In this document: piece after piece, positions 1 through 9,517 of the stretch
How the letters are laid out: every line of letters starts with the position of its first letter
Position numbering within the stretch: position 1 is the stretch's first letter
Source of the DNA: DASZIT01 sp963770635
Lineage (GTDB): Bacteria; Actinomycetota; Acidimicrobiia; Acidimicrobiales; RAAP-2
Reading direction: 5' to 3'
DNA: 64,000 nucleotides
Assembly (NCBI GenBank): GCA_963770635.1
Contig: CAVYQI010000005.1
Coordinates: 248,001-312,000 of the forward strand
Position numbers and translations under genes: made by a program
Notes under the pieces: model-generated
The model's database searches: none
Told to the model about the DNA's origin: nothing
The model's input: only the letters and a program-made list of their open reading frames with translations

Positions 1-530
1 CGCATCGGTGATGGTCCCGTCATCCACCAACCCGTCGAACCGGTCGAGCGGGATCTTCTCCACGGTCATGAAGTGCTCTTCGATCCCCTGGGGGTTGTCG
101 GCCACCTCGGTCAGCCCGGTGCCGAGGAAGATGGTCGTCACCTCGTCGCAGAATCCGGGGGTGTTCAGGCACCGGATGAGCAATTTCAGCTCCCGGGCGC
201 CGATGGCCGATCTCCTCGGCCAGCTCCCGCTGGGCGGTGGTCTCGGTAGGGCTCCCCGGCCACGTCGCAGGTCCCGGCCGGGATCTCGTAGAGCCACCGG
301 TCCACTGCCGGGCGGTACTGGCGGACCAGCAGTACCGCGCCGTCGTCGGTGACCGGGACCACCGCCACCGCGCCCGGGTGACGGACGATCTCCCGTTCGA
401 ACTCGGTTCCGTGGGGATCGACGAAGGTGGCCCTGACCATGGAGACGAACCAGGCCTTGTGGATGAGGCTCTCGTCGATCTGACGGAACACGGGGTCGGC
501 GCCAGGCGGGTCGGCCGTCTCCCCGGTCAA
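1..530 (-). CDS. Nudix hydrolase (ADP-ribose pyrophosphatase type), 3' end outside window, frame-broken
   Basis: Probable ADP-ribose or related nucleoside-diphosphate hydrolase. The N-terminal part reads through a beta-rich segment ending EIPAGTCDVAGEP, followed after a frame change by TAQRELAEEIG, which is the REXXEEXG core of the Nudix box; then ARELKLLIRCLNTPGFCDE and a tail rich in acidic residues, as in ADP-ribose pyrophosphatases. Two one-base insertions are visible, one near 248 (between GEP and TAQ) and one near 208 (after EEIG); removing both restores one frame. The best start is TTG at 530, which overlaps the pyrG stop as TTGA; a later GTG near 488 is also possible. The C-terminus lies beyond position 1. 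The link to pyrG suggests a nucleotide-housekeeping operon. Confidence 0.8.
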
Positions 531-2312
531 CTGATGTCGATCAGACGCGGGTCGCGCCCTTCGGCTCGGACCAGTGATGCCCCCACCAGCTCGCGGAACA
601 GCGGATGGGGCGCGGTCGGGACGGCTCTTGAACTCCGGATGGGCCTGGGTGCCGACCCAGAACGGATGGCCGGGCAGCTCGATGAACTCGACCAGGCGGC
701 CGTCGGGCGACGTCCCCGAGCAGACCAGCCCGGCCTCCTCCAGGCGGGAGCGGTAACGGGGGTTGACCTCGTAGCGGTGGCGGTGGCGCTCGGAGACCAT
801 CTCGGTGCCGTAGGCGCGCGCCACCTGCGAGCCGGGGAGCAGCTGGGCCCAGTAGGAACCGAGCCGCATGGTGCCGCCCATGTCGACGACGTCGTTCTGG
901 TCGTCCATCAGGTCGATGACCGGATAGGGGGAGGTGGGGTCGAACTCCCGGGAGTTGGCCCCGTCCAGGCCGGCCATGTGCCGGGCGCACTCGATCACCA
1001 TCACCTGGAGGCCCGAGGCAGAGCCCGAGGCAGGGGGATCTCGTGCTCCCGGGCGTAGCCGGCGGCGGCGATCTTGCCCTCGATCCCCCGTTCGCCGAAG
1101 CCGCCGGGGATGACGATGCCGTCGAAGTCGCGGAGGCCCTCGGGCGCAGCAGGTCCGGCGACGTGGCTCGGCCTGGATCCAGTCGATCTCGACCTTGGCC
1201 CCGTGGTGGAAGCCGCCGTGGCGGAGCGACTCGACCACCGACAGGTAGGCGTCGGGCAGGTTGACGTACTTGCCGATGATCCCGATCCGGACCGGTCGGG
1301 TGGCGGCCTCCACCCGGTCGACCAGGTGCTCCCAGTCCCGACAGGTCGATGGGGTGGGTCGAGCTCGTCGAATCGCAGGAGCCGGCAGACGTAGCGGTCG
1401 AGGCCCTCCTCGTGGAGGACCAGGGGGATCTCGATAGATGTTGGCGGCGTCGACGGCCGAGACCACCGCTTCGATCGGGCACGTCGCACAGCAGGGAGAT
1501 CTTGCGCTTCAGGTCGTCGGAGATCATCCGGTCGCGAGCGGCAGACGATGACGTCGGGCTGGATGCCCCGGCTGCGCAGCTCGGTCACCGAGTGCTGGGT
1601 CGGCTTGGTCTTCTGCTCGCCGGACGGGCCCAGGTACGGCACGAGGGTGAGGTGGACGTAGCAGACGTTGTCCCGCCCGACGTCCGCGCCGGAACTGGCG
1701 GATGGCCTCGAGGAACGGGACGATCTCGATGTCGCCGACGGTGCCGCCGACCTCGGTGATGACCACGTCGACGTCGTCGGTGCCCAGCCGCTTGATCCGT
1801 TCCTTGATCTCGTCGGTGATGTGCGGGATGACCTGCACGGTCCGGCCCAGGTAGTCGCCCCGGCGCTCCTTGGCGATCACCGACGAGTAGATGCGGCCGG
1901 TGGTGGCGTTGGAGTCCTTGTGGAGGTTCTCGTCGATGAACCGCTCGTAGTGGCCGAGGTCGAGGTCGGTCTCGCCGCCGTCCTCGGTGACGAAGACCTC
2001 GCCGTGCTCGAACGGGTTCATGGTGCCGGGGTCGACGTTGATGTACGGATCGAGCTTGCACATGGTGACCCGCAACCCCCGGCACTTGAGCAGCCGACCC
2101 AACGACGAGGCGGTGAGCCCCTTGCCCAGCGAGGACGACACGCCACCGGTGACGAAGATGAACTTGGTGCCGTTGCCGCGGTGGGCCCCGGGTCTCAGGT
2201 ACTCGGCGGCCCGGGGAAACACCGCCGGGGCGACACCGTCGGGAGTTTCGGGGGGTAGTGGGTCCGAGGCATCGTCTCCGGGATACTCCGTCGGACCTTG
2301 CGTGTCGGGCAC
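527..2312 (-). pseudogene. pyrG: CTP synthase, broken by about eight indels (probable sequence errors)
   Basis: CTP synthase makes CTP from UTP, ATP and glutamine. The amidoligase domain is clear (FIFVTGGVSSSLGKGL, LDPYINVDPGTMNPFEHGEVF, TEVGGTVGDIE), and the class I glutamine amidotransferase domain is recognisable in pieces (IVIPGGFGERG, GLCLGLQVMVIE with the nucleophile Cys, ending HPEFKS). The frame changes near 1677, 1537, 1470, 1438, 1340, 1325, 1160, 1030 and 632; in each case I could resolve, deleting one base restores the expected protein, e.g. CRSDRMISDD across 1530. pyrG is essential, so sequencing or assembly error is more likely than decay. The GTG start at 2312 gives about 48 residues before the usual N-terminus, an extension without recognisable domain. 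The stop at 527-529 follows PRLIDIS. Confidence 0.9.
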
Positions 2313-2370
2313 CCGCAGACCTTACCGGAACCGCAGTGGGAACCACGCGGACCCCCCCGGCCGACCGGTC

Positions 2371-4049
2371 TCAGCGACCGCGGGCGCTCCCGGGCCCGGG
2401 GAGGCGGGACAGCAGCTCGCGGGCATGGGTCCGGGCCGTCTCGCTGTCGGGGCTGCCGGACAGCATCCGGCTCAGTTCCACCACCCGTTCCTCGTCCCCG
2501 AGCTCGGCCACCGCCGAGAGGGTGCGGCCCCCCTGCTCGGTCTTCAGCACTGCCAGCTGGTGGTCGGCCTGCGCGGCCACCTGGGCCAGGTGGGTGACCA
2601 CCAGCACCTGTGACCGCCGGCCCAGCGCCGCCAGCGCCGCGCCGACCGCGGTGGCCGCCGACCCGCCGACGCCGGCGTCGACCTCGTCGAAGATCAGGAC
2701 CCCGGGGGCGTCGGTGAGGGCCAACCGAACCGCCAGCATGGTCCGGGCCAGCTCGCCGCCCGATGCCACCTTGCTCAGGGGCAGCAGGGGTTCGCCGGGG
2801 TTGGCCCCCAGCAAGAAGCCGACCTGGTCGGCGGGCCCGCCTCCTTCCACCGACACCTCGAATCGCGCCGACGGCATGGCCAGGGTGCGCAGGGTCGACT
2901 GGATCTCCGCGGCCAGGGACGGGGCCACCGCCCGTCGCGACCCGGCCACCCGATCCTCTTCGGCCCGCAGCTCTTCACGGGCCACCGTTAGCTCCGCGTC
3001 GAGCTGGCGGGCCCGCGCCTCCCGGGTCTCGATGGCCGCCAGCTGCTGCCGGGCATCGTCGGCGAAGGCCACCACCTGTCCGAGGCTGGACCCGTACTTG
3101 CGTTGCAACTCGCGGAGTTGGTGGCGCCGGCCCCGGATCTCCTCCAGCCGCTCGGGATCGTCCTCCCAGGTGTCGACCACCGACCGCAACTCGGATGAGA
3201 GATCCGACAGCTCGGCCATCGCCCCCGGCACCCGCGTGCGTCGAGGGCCGCCAACGGCGGGCGCCCGGCCAAAGCCCCCGAGGCCTCGGCCAACCGGTCG
3301 AGCGCGCTCCCGGTGGTCGCTTCGGCCAGCGCCTCCACTGCGGCCGCAGCCGCCTCCCGGTGGGCGGCGGCTTCCGCCAGCCGGTCCTCTTCGAGCTCGA
3401 GCCGGCTGTCCTCGGCGTCGTCCTCGATTCGGGCCGACTCGATCTCGTCGATCTGGTAGCGGAGGACATCCATCTCCCGGGCCCGCTGTTCGACTTCGCC
3501 TCCCAGCGAAGCCGACTCGTCGGTGAGCACCCGCATCCGGGACCGGGCCTCGGTCAACTTGGACAGATCGATCCGGCCGTACTCGTCCAGCGCCGCCCGC
3601 TGGGCGGCGGTGTGGATCAGCGACCGGTGCTGGTGCTGGCCGTGCAGCTCGACCAGTGCCGACCCGGTGGTGGTCAGGGTGGTGACCGGCGCCATCCGGC
3701 CGTTGATCCAGGCCTTGGATCGCCCGCCGGCGGTCACCGTCCGGCTGAGGATGATCTCGCCACCCTCGGGGTCGTCCTCGTCGAACAGACTGGCGTCCGG
3801 CGGGTGGGCGGCATCGGCCTCCGGTCCGAACCGGCCCTCGACGGTGGCATCGGCGGAACCCGCCCGCACCAGGGTCGGATCGGCGCGCCCCCCGAGCAGG
3901 AGGCTCAGGGCTTCGATGAGGAGCGTCTTGCCGGCACCGGTCTCCCCGGTGAGCGCGGTCATGCCGGGACGGAAGGTCACGGTGACGTCGTCGATGACGC
4001 CGAGATCCCGGACCCGCAGTTCCTCGAGCATCCTGGGCAAATCGGGCAC
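2371..4049 (-). CDS. recN: DNA repair protein RecN, one frame break
   Basis: SMC-like ATPase of double-strand break repair. The N-terminal half has the Walker A motif GETGAGKT and the LVELHGQHQHRSL segment typical of RecN; the C-terminal half has the signature region LSKVASGGELARTMLA, Walker B LIFDEVDAGVGG and the VVTHLAQVAAQAD switch. A long alanine/glutamate-rich coiled coil lies between. The frame changes near 3230-3245 within a G-rich run (LDAR then GAMAELSDL); a missing base in the G run or two extra bases would explain it. The GTG start at 4049 follows the nadK stop without a gap. Loss of one base in a homopolymer is the simplest reading, so the gene is probably intact in the organism. 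Confidence 0.92.
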
Positions 4050-4874
4050 CTATCGATCGGCCAGGTGGAACTTGGCCCGCAGGATGGCGTGGAAGTTGTT
4101 GGGGCCGAAGGTGACCATCCGGGCCGGCCGGTCGCCTTCCCGGTAGTGCACCGCCGAGCCGGGCTCGAGGGTGGTCAGGGTGGCGCCGTCCACCACCAGG
4201 ACCGCCGACCGGGGCTCGAGGATCTCCAGCTGCACCTGCTCGGTGGGATCCAGCACCAGCGGGCGATCGAAGAGCATGTGGGGCGACACCGGGGTCAGGA
4301 CCAGGGCCCGGAGCTGGGGAGACAGGATCGGGCCGCGGGCCGAGAGGTTGTAGGCGGTCGATCCGGTGGCGGTGGCCACCAGCAGACCGTCGCCGGCGTA
4401 GGTCACGAACGGGCGTCCGTCGATGGAGGCGCCGATCCGTACGGTGTGGCCGGGGACCGTCTTCTCGATACTGGCCTCATTGAGCGCCGTCCGCTCCGGG
4501 CCGGGCCGGCCGTCGGCATCCACCACCGCCACGTGGAGGGTCATCCGCTCTTCCACCCGGTGCTTCCCGGCCAGGAACCCTTCGAGGGCGGCCTCGAGGC
4601 CGTCCGGCTCCACCTGGGTGAGGAACCCGAGGCGACCGATGTTCACCCCGAGGACCGGAACCCCGGCGGTGGACGCCGACTCGACGGCCCGGAGCAGGGT
4701 GCCGTCGCCGCCCAGGCTGACCAGGAGGTCGGCACCGTCGACCGACACGGAGCCGTCCGGCCGTTGGGCGGAGACGGCCTGGTGTCCGCGTTCGGTCAGC
4801 CATCGGGTGGCCCGGGCTTCGAGGCCGGCCACCTCGTCGCGATCCGGGCGGGCGTAGAACGCCACCAGGCTCAC
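4050..4874 (-). CDS. nadK: NAD kinase
   Basis: Phosphorylates NAD to NADP using ATP or polyphosphate; cytoplasmic. 274 residues, a normal length. The catalytic GGDGT motif is at residues 55-59, followed by the NIGRLGFLT loop, the LNEASIEK motif and the glycine-rich YAGDGLLVATATGSTAYNLS nucleotide-binding region. It overlaps the end of tlyA by four bases and abuts recN. The order tlyA-nadK-recN is common in actinobacteria, so this is probably one operon transcribed leftward. Confidence 0.97.
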   Translation of the reverse strand: MSLVAFYARPDRDEVAGLEARATRWLTERGHQAVSAQRPDGSVSVDGADLLVSLGGDGTLLRAVESASTAGVPVLGVNIGRLGFLTQVEPDGLEAALEGFLAGKHRVEERMTLHVAVVDADGRPGPERTALNEASIEKTVPGHTVRIGASIDGRPFVTYAGDGLLVATATGSTAYNLSARGPILSPQLRALVLTPVSPHMLFDRPLVLDPTEQVQLEILEPRSAVLVVDGATLTTLEPGSAVHYREGDRPARMVTFGPNNFHAILRAKFHLADR

Positions 4875-5683
4875 GTCGGGTCTCCGGCATCGGCCGACCG
4901 GTGGGCCTCGGCCACCGCCGCGTCCACCATCGACTCGATGCCGGATCGGGAGGGCAGGATGGCTCCGGTCGGGTGGGCGACGGCGTGGAGGAGGAATTCG
5001 ACGTTGCCGGCCTGTCCGGTAATTGGCGAAGGCATGGCCCCCATGATGGCTGCTCCGGAGGCAGTGAGCGCGCTTGCCACCTCACCGAGGGTCCGGCGGT
5101 GGATGTCCGGGTCCCGGATGATGCCCTTTCCCCGGGAGGCCTCCACCCGGCCCGCTTCGAACTGGGGCTTGGCCAGCACCACCACCACCGCCCCGATTGC
5201 TGCCACCTCGCCGGTCAGCCACGGGATGGTCCGGGCCAGCGAGATGAAGGAGAGGTCGGCGGTGACCACGTCGACGGCGGTGCCGCCGACCGTCGCCAAG
5301 GTCACGTCCCGGATGTCATACTGCTCGAGGTTGGTGACCCGGGTGTCCCGCCGGAGCCGGTCATGGAGCTGGGCCCGGCCGACGTCGATGGCCACCACCG
5401 AGGCGGCTCCCGCTTGCAGCAGGCAGTCGGTGAACCCGCCGGTGGACGCCCCGGCGTCCAGTGCCCGGGCGCCGGTCACATCGATGGCGAACCGGTCGAG
5501 GGCAGCCCGGAGTTTTTCCCCGCCCCGGCTCACATAGCGCGGCGCGGGTCCGAGCAAAGCGACCGGCTCCCCCGCCGCCACCAGCCGGGCCGGCTTGTCC
5601 GCCACCGCGCCCGACACCAGTACCAGCCCCTGTTCGATCAGGCTGGCAGCCTGTTGACGGCTCCCCGCCAGACCCCGATCCAC
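4871..5683 (-). CDS. tlyA: TlyA-family rRNA 2'-O-methyltransferase
   Basis: S4 RNA-binding domain followed by a Rossmann methyltransferase domain; TlyA enzymes 2'-O-methylate 16S and/or 23S rRNA, and some homologues are called haemolysins. Seen: S4 core SRQQAASLIEQGLV near the N-terminus, the YVSRGGEKL linker at 50-58, the SAM-binding motif DAGASTGGFTDCLL at 76-89 and the KPQFEAGR motif. The start is uncertain. GTG at 5683 removes the first residues of the S4 fold: the in-frame upstream codons read RKRLDRAL, which belong to the family, but I see no ATG, GTG or TTG there before the neighbouring gene's stop at 5719. A small sequence error or a CTG start could account for this. Confidence 0.93.
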   Translation of the reverse strand: MDRGLAGSRQQAASLIEQGLVLVSGAVADKPARLVAAGEPVALLGPAPRYVSRGGEKLRAALDRFAIDVTGARALDAGASTGGFTDCLLQAGAASVVAIDVGRAQLHDRLRRDTRVTNLEQYDIRDVTLATVGGTAVDVVTADLSFISLARTIPWLTGEVAAIGAVVVVLAKPQFEAGRVEASRGKGIIRDPDIHRRTLGEVASALTASGAAIMGAMPSPITGQAGNVEFLLHAVAHPTGAILPSRSGIESMVDAAVAEAHRSADAGDPT

Positions 5684-5718
5684 CAGCGCCCGGTCCAGGC
5701 GCTTTCGCCCGACTGGGC

Positions 5719-6150
5719 TCAGGCGGAGGTCCCGTTTCCGGTCGACTTGCTGGCCGAAGCCTTCTTGGCGGCACTCTTCTTGGCCGGGGCCTTCTTCGCC
5801 GCCGACTTCTTGGCCGGGGCTTTCTTGGCGGCGGCCTTCTTGGCCGGACCCGATGCCGGCTTCGGCGAGCGGGACAACAACGCGGCGACCTGCTTGGCCA
5901 GATCCTCGATGTTGCTGATCCCCAGCGAGTGCAGCTGGTTGCCGACCTCGTCCCGCACCACCGACAGCAACGACTCGCTGCTCTTGCGGCTGCGGTCGAT
6001 CAATTCCTCCACCTTGGCCTGGGCTTCCTTCCGCTGCACCTCGCCGCTCTTGACGAGCTCTTGCACAAGCTCCTCGGCTCGGGACCGGGTCATCTGGGTG
6101 AACGCGATGCCCGCATCGAGGTACCGTTGGTATGCGTCTCGTTTGCTCAT
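5719..6150 (-). CDS. Phasin-like protein with histone-H1-type lysine/alanine tail
   Basis: 143-residue protein starting MSKRDAYQRYLDAG. Residues 1-95 are predicted to be mostly helical (SRAEELVQELVKSGEVQRKE, then LLSVVRDEVGNQLHSLG) and resemble the phasin-like / poly(3-hydroxyalkanoate) granule-associated proteins of actinobacteria. The last 50 residues are repeats of AKKAPAKKSA, like histone H1 or mycobacterial HupB tails, suggesting nucleic-acid or polyanion binding. The role is not known from sequence. ATG at 6150 is preferred over ATG at 6165 because a -10 box ends seven bases before it, giving a leaderless transcript. It sits just upstream of tlyA in the same direction. Confidence 0.75.
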   Translation of the reverse strand: MSKRDAYQRYLDAGIAFTQMTRSRAEELVQELVKSGEVQRKEAQAKVEELIDRSRKSSESLLSVVRDEVGNQLHSLGISNIEDLAKQVAALLSRSPKPASGPAKKAAAKKAPAKKSAAKKAPAKKSAAKKASASKSTGNGTSA

Positions 6151-6191
6151 GACGGTATTGTACATAGAGTGCTAGCTACTAGCAAGCACTC
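6150..6191 (-). promoter_or_regulatory. Leaderless promoter with a 12-bp inverted repeat over the -35 region
   Basis: On the minus strand, TTGCTA (6185-6180) and TACAAT (6162-6157) are separated by 17 bases; the expected start site coincides with the ATG at 6150. Positions 6167-6191 form a near-perfect palindrome: two 12-base arms around one central base, 11 of 12 pairs matching, reading GAGTGCTTGCTA on the minus strand. It covers the -35 box and spacer, so a bound protein would block RNA polymerase. The arms contain the sequence of CIRCE half-sites (GAGTGCT/AGCACTC) but in everted order, so HrcA control is not claimed. Confidence 0.65.
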
Positions 6192-6235
6192 CTGCTCACA
6201 AGTACTTTTCTCGACAAAACGGTCCGGCGGCGCTG

Positions 6236-7051
6236 TCAAGTCAGGGCCGCGTCGACCAGCTCGACGAAGTCGGATGTCCTCACCGAGACGGTGACGTTGT
6301 CGACGGCGGTTCCGGGACGGGTGACACCGGAGTCCACCAGGGCGAAGGGGATGTCCAGCCGTTCCGCCAGCCGTCCGTCGGTGCCCGGCTGGTCGCCGAC
6401 CGCCAGCGCCGGCCGGCCCCCGACCCCGATACCGAATTTGTCCCGGATGAGGTCGGCCATCGGACCATGGGGCTTCCCGGCGATCTCCGGGGTGATCCCC
6501 GAGGCGGTGGCCACCGCCGCCAACAGCGCCCCGGAGCCGGCGACCAGACCCTCGGGGGTGGGGTGGGTGGGATCTTCGTTGGTACCGATCAGCCGCCCGC
6601 TGTCGCGGGCGGCGGACGCGGCCTCCGACAAGCTGTCGAAATCAAACGAATGGGTCCATCCGACCACCGCCGCATCGAACGGGCCGCTCCCGCCGACCTT
6701 CACCCCCCGGGCCGACAGCGACTCGAGCACGCCCCCTTCGGCCAGCACGAAGACGGTGTCGCCGGGTTGGAGCAACGAGGCGGTGGCGTCGGCCGAGGAG
6801 GCCAGCTGTTCGGGCTCGGCGCGGATGCCGATCTTGGCCAGGCGATCGAGCAGGCCTTGGGTGGTGAACGCCGAATTGTTGGTGGCGTAGACCACGGTGA
6901 TCCCCGCCCGCGCCAGCCGGCCCACCGCCCCGGCAACGTCGCCGATGGGTTCACCGGTGATCCAGACGACTCCGTCGAGATCGACGATCCACACCGACCC
7001 CGGGACAGTCACCGAAGCCAACACTGATCGGGACGTCCCGATCGAGGTCAT
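6236..7051 (-). CDS. HAD-superfamily IIA phosphatase (NagD/phosphoglycolate-phosphatase-like)
   Basis: Cytoplasmic HAD hydrolase. Motif I is DLDGVVW at residues 24-30, motif II is the YATNNSA loop, GKPHG is the lysine motif and GDQPGTD is the metal-binding motif (usual form GDRLDTD). The cap domain between residues 80 and 180 is the C2A type. The 271-residue length fits this family. It overlaps the desaturase stop by four bases (ATGA), so the two are co-transcribed. The substrate cannot be read from sequence; 2-phosphoglycolate or 4-nitrophenyl-phosphate-type activity is typical. Confidence 0.88.
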   Translation of the reverse strand: MTSIGTSRSVLASVTVPGSVWIVDLDGVVWITGEPIGDVAGAVGRLARAGITVVYATNNSAFTTQGLLDRLAKIGIRAEPEQLASSADATASLLQPGDTVFVLAEGGVLESLSARGVKVGGSGPFDAAVVGWTHSFDFDSLSEAASAARDSGRLIGTNEDPTHPTPEGLVAGSGALLAAVATASGITPEIAGKPHGPMADLIRDKFGIGVGGRPALAVGDQPGTDGRLAERLDIPFALVDSGVTRPGTAVDNVTVSVRTSDFVELVDAALT

Positions 7052-8232
7052 CCCGTCGGAGCGTCGGAGGGACCACCGGTATCCGACCGCGCCTTTTCCT
7101 TCGATTTCGTCCGGCGGGTGGAAGTGGCCAACTGGTCGGCCGACTCCAGGGCGCGGGCGATGAGCCCACTGAGTCGGCTGGCCTGGTCTCCGCCGGCGGG
7201 ATTGGCGTCCGTGCCGTCGGCCGGACCGGTGCCGGGAGCTGAAACCGTCGGGGTGTCGTCCGCCGACGGCATCGGCCGGACGGTGAGGTCGGCGATCTTG
7301 GCTCCGGTCAGTCGAGCCGCCCGCTCCCAGTAGGAGCGGAACATGCCGATGTCAAAGGCTCCGTCGCGGACCTTGGCCTGGTCGAGGAGGCGGGCGGGGG
7401 GATTCTTCAGATCCTTCACCACCCCCAGGCAGGCGAGGCCGCGAAGCACATACCAGGTGGGGTCGATCTCCCACCACCGGAATCCCTGGCGAACCGAGGC
7501 CGGGAGGTAGTGATGGTTGTTGTGCCAACCCTCGCCCCCGGTGACCAGGGCCACGATCAGCGAATTGCGACTGGTGTCAGGGGTGGCGTACCGCCGGCGG
7601 CCGACCAGGTGAGCCATCGAGTTGACCAGAAACGTCCCGTGCCACAGGAGCACCGTCGAAAGGAAGAAGCCGATCAGCAGTCCGCCCCATCCGCCGATCA
7701 GCAGGCAGGCGACGGCCAGGAGCCAGGGGCCGATCCAGGACGTCCGCTCCACCAGGCGCAGCTCGGGGAAGGCGGCAAAGTCCTTGATGTTCGAGATGTC
7801 GGTGGCCTTGTACTTGGTGGAGAGGATCCAGCCCACGTGGCTCCACCAGAATCCGTCCCGGGGCGAATGCACATCGTCGTCGAGGTCGGTGTAGCGGTGA
7901 TGGACCCGGTGGTGGCTGGCCCACCACAACGGGCCCTTCTGGATGGCGGTGGTCCCACCGATCGCCATCAGCAATTGAAAGAACCGGTTCATCTTGAAGC
8001 TGCGGTGCGAGAAGTACCGGTGATATCCGGCGGTGATGCAGAACATCCGCACCACGTACAGCACGCCGCAGAGGACCCAGTCCTTCCAGGTGACCGTGAC
8101 GAAGAACGCCCCCAACGGAGCCGCGTGCGCGGCCAAGAACGGGACGGACGACACCCAGTCGATGCGATCGGCGGCCGTCGCCGCCGGCTCGAGGGTCGGT
8201 CCGGTCGTCGGCTCGGTCTGGAGGGGGGTCAT
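7048..8232 (-). CDS. Acyl-CoA delta-9-type fatty acid desaturase
   Basis: Membrane di-iron desaturase that introduces a double bond into a fatty acyl chain. All three histidine boxes are present: HRYFSH at 71-76, HHRVHH at 107-112 and HNNHH at 237-241, with hydrophobic pairs around residues 37-70 and 170-200. This is the stearoyl-CoA desaturase arrangement. The ATG at 8232 is preferred to an upstream start at 8307 because homology begins shortly after it. The final 90 residues are hydrophilic and end in a lysine/arginine-rich stretch (STRRTKSKEKAR), an unusual cytoplasmic tail. Confidence 0.92.
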   Translation of the reverse strand: MTPLQTEPTTGPTLEPAATAADRIDWVSSVPFLAAHAAPLGAFFVTVTWKDWVLCGVLYVVRMFCITAGYHRYFSHRSFKMNRFFQLLMAIGGTTAIQKGPLWWASHHRVHHRYTDLDDDVHSPRDGFWWSHVGWILSTKYKATDISNIKDFAAFPELRLVERTSWIGPWLLAVACLLIGGWGGLLIGFFLSTVLLWHGTFLVNSMAHLVGRRRYATPDTSRNSLIVALVTGGEGWHNNHHYLPASVRQGFRWWEIDPTWYVLRGLACLGVVKDLKNPPARLLDQAKVRDGAFDIGMFRSYWERAARLTGAKIADLTVRPMPSADDTPTVSAPGTGPADGTDANPAGGDQASRLSGLIARALESADQLATSTRRTKSKEKARSDTGGPSDAPTG

Positions 8233-8331
8233 TGAATCAGGATCGGATCCCTGTGGGACCCGCACGGATAGTAGTCGAGGTCCCCAGCCGGAGGCAGGGA
8301 ATCGCAACCGCTCCTCAGGGTCCGGACCTTC

Positions 8332-9447
8332 TCAGCCATCCACGTACAGGTTCCCGTCGGAACCGAGTTGCACGGGGATGGCCCGGAGGCCCTGGCTGGC
8401 CGGGCCCGTCTCCACCGCTCCGGTCTGGGCATTGAATTCGGATCCGTGACAGGGGCAGGCGATGACTTTGGCCCCCCGCTGGTAGGCGACCGTGCAACCC
8501 GCGTGCGGGCAGACCGCGTCGAAGGCCACGAAATGGCCCGAAGTTGCCTCAATGACCAATCCGGGATCCCCGGTGGCGGGATCGGTGAAGGTGGCCGATC
8601 CCCCGACCGCGACGACCGATGCCGCTCCCAGCTTCTTGCCCGGGGGTAGGGAGCCGGCCGGGGCGGCGGTGGTCGAGGTGGAGGCCGCGACGGGCGCGGT
8701 GGTGGTGGGCGCTGACGTGGTCGGGGTCGTCGATCCCGACCCGAAGCCGGCCGCGGCCGGTGAGGAGCCCGAGCCGCCGATGAGCCGTCCGACCAGGGCG
8801 GTCACTCCCCCAGCCAGGATGGCGATGAGGGCCACCACCCCGGCGGCCGTACCTTTGGAGACCACTTCGCGACGGGACATTGCCGCCGCCGCCCGGTGGT
8901 CGGGCGGGGCCCGGGTGAGGAACCAGGTGTCGAGGGCGGGGGCGCCTCCGGCTCCGGCCAGGAGCAGGGGCGTCCAGGCGAAGAGGAAGACGATGTCGGA
9001 ACCGGTGAAATACGGAGACGAATGGAAACTCACGGTGAGGAACAGCCCGAGGGAGATGGCCATCCCCCCGGCCGCCGCCACCCGCGACCAGAGGCCGACC
9101 AGGGTGCCCAACCCGACGGCCAACTCCCCGGCGGCGATCACCACCCCAACCGCGGTGGAGATGTGGATCAATCCGGCCACCACCGGGTGGATCGGGCTGG
9201 TGCGCATGGCCCCGGCCAGTTGGGCATGGATGGAGATGGGGCCCGATCCGGTGAGGAAGGCCGGGTTGGCCAGCTTCTGGAGTCCGGCGTAGGCGAAGGT
9301 GACGCCGAGGAAGAGACGAAGCGGGAGGAGCGGCCACCCCGGAGCCATGGGCCAGCCCATCCAGGCCTTCGTCCCATCGGTATCGGCGGTGCTGGCCGGG
9401 GGGAGTCGGCGGGTACCAGCCGCGTTCACCGGCATCCTCGCATCCAT
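8332..9447 (-). CDS. DoxX-like membrane domain fused to a Rieske [2Fe-2S] domain
   Basis: 371 residues in one uninterrupted frame. Residues 30-175 are a four-helix DoxX-type membrane domain (LRLFLGVTFAYAGLQKLANP at its start). Residues 185-215 form a further hydrophobic segment (VVALIAILAGGVTALVG), followed by a Thr/Ala/Ser-rich linker and a Rieske domain with CPHAGC at 313-318 and CPCHGS at 331-336, the standard Cys/His cluster ligands. DoxX relates to quinone-linked thiosulfate oxidation, and the Rieske centre carries one electron, so the fusion suggests a membrane quinone-linked electron carrier. That role is inferred. The Rieske part would face outside if the extra helix crosses the membrane. 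Confidence 0.85.
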   Translation of the reverse strand: MDARMPVNAAGTRRLPPASTADTDGTKAWMGWPMAPGWPLLPLRLFLGVTFAYAGLQKLANPAFLTGSGPISIHAQLAGAMRTSPIHPVVAGLIHISTAVGVVIAAGELAVGLGTLVGLWSRVAAAGGMAISLGLFLTVSFHSSPYFTGSDIVFLFAWTPLLLAGAGGAPALDTWFLTRAPPDHRAAAAMSRREVVSKGTAAGVVALIAILAGGVTALVGRLIGGSGSSPAAAGFGSGSTTPTTSAPTTTAPVAASTSTTAAPAGSLPPGKKLGAASVVAVGGSATFTDPATGDPGLVIEATSGHFVAFDAVCPHAGCTVAYQRGAKVIACPCHGSEFNAQTGAVETGPASQGLRAIPVQLGSDGNLYVDG

Positions 9448-9517
9448 GGCACGCTACCGGCCGGTTCCTCATAATTGGAGTCGCCCGGTTGGTGACCGGC
9501 GAGGTCGAGCGCCTACC

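Noticed and set aside
2763..5537. A 924-codon open frame on the plus strand opposite recN, nadK and tlyA.
   Set aside because: It is antisense to three well-supported genes, has a Gly/Arg/Pro/His-rich composition typical of high-GC shadow frames and shows no family motif.
6167..6191. CIRCE (HrcA) operator.
   Set aside because: The half-sites are present but in the opposite relative orientation, and no heat-shock gene is adjacent.
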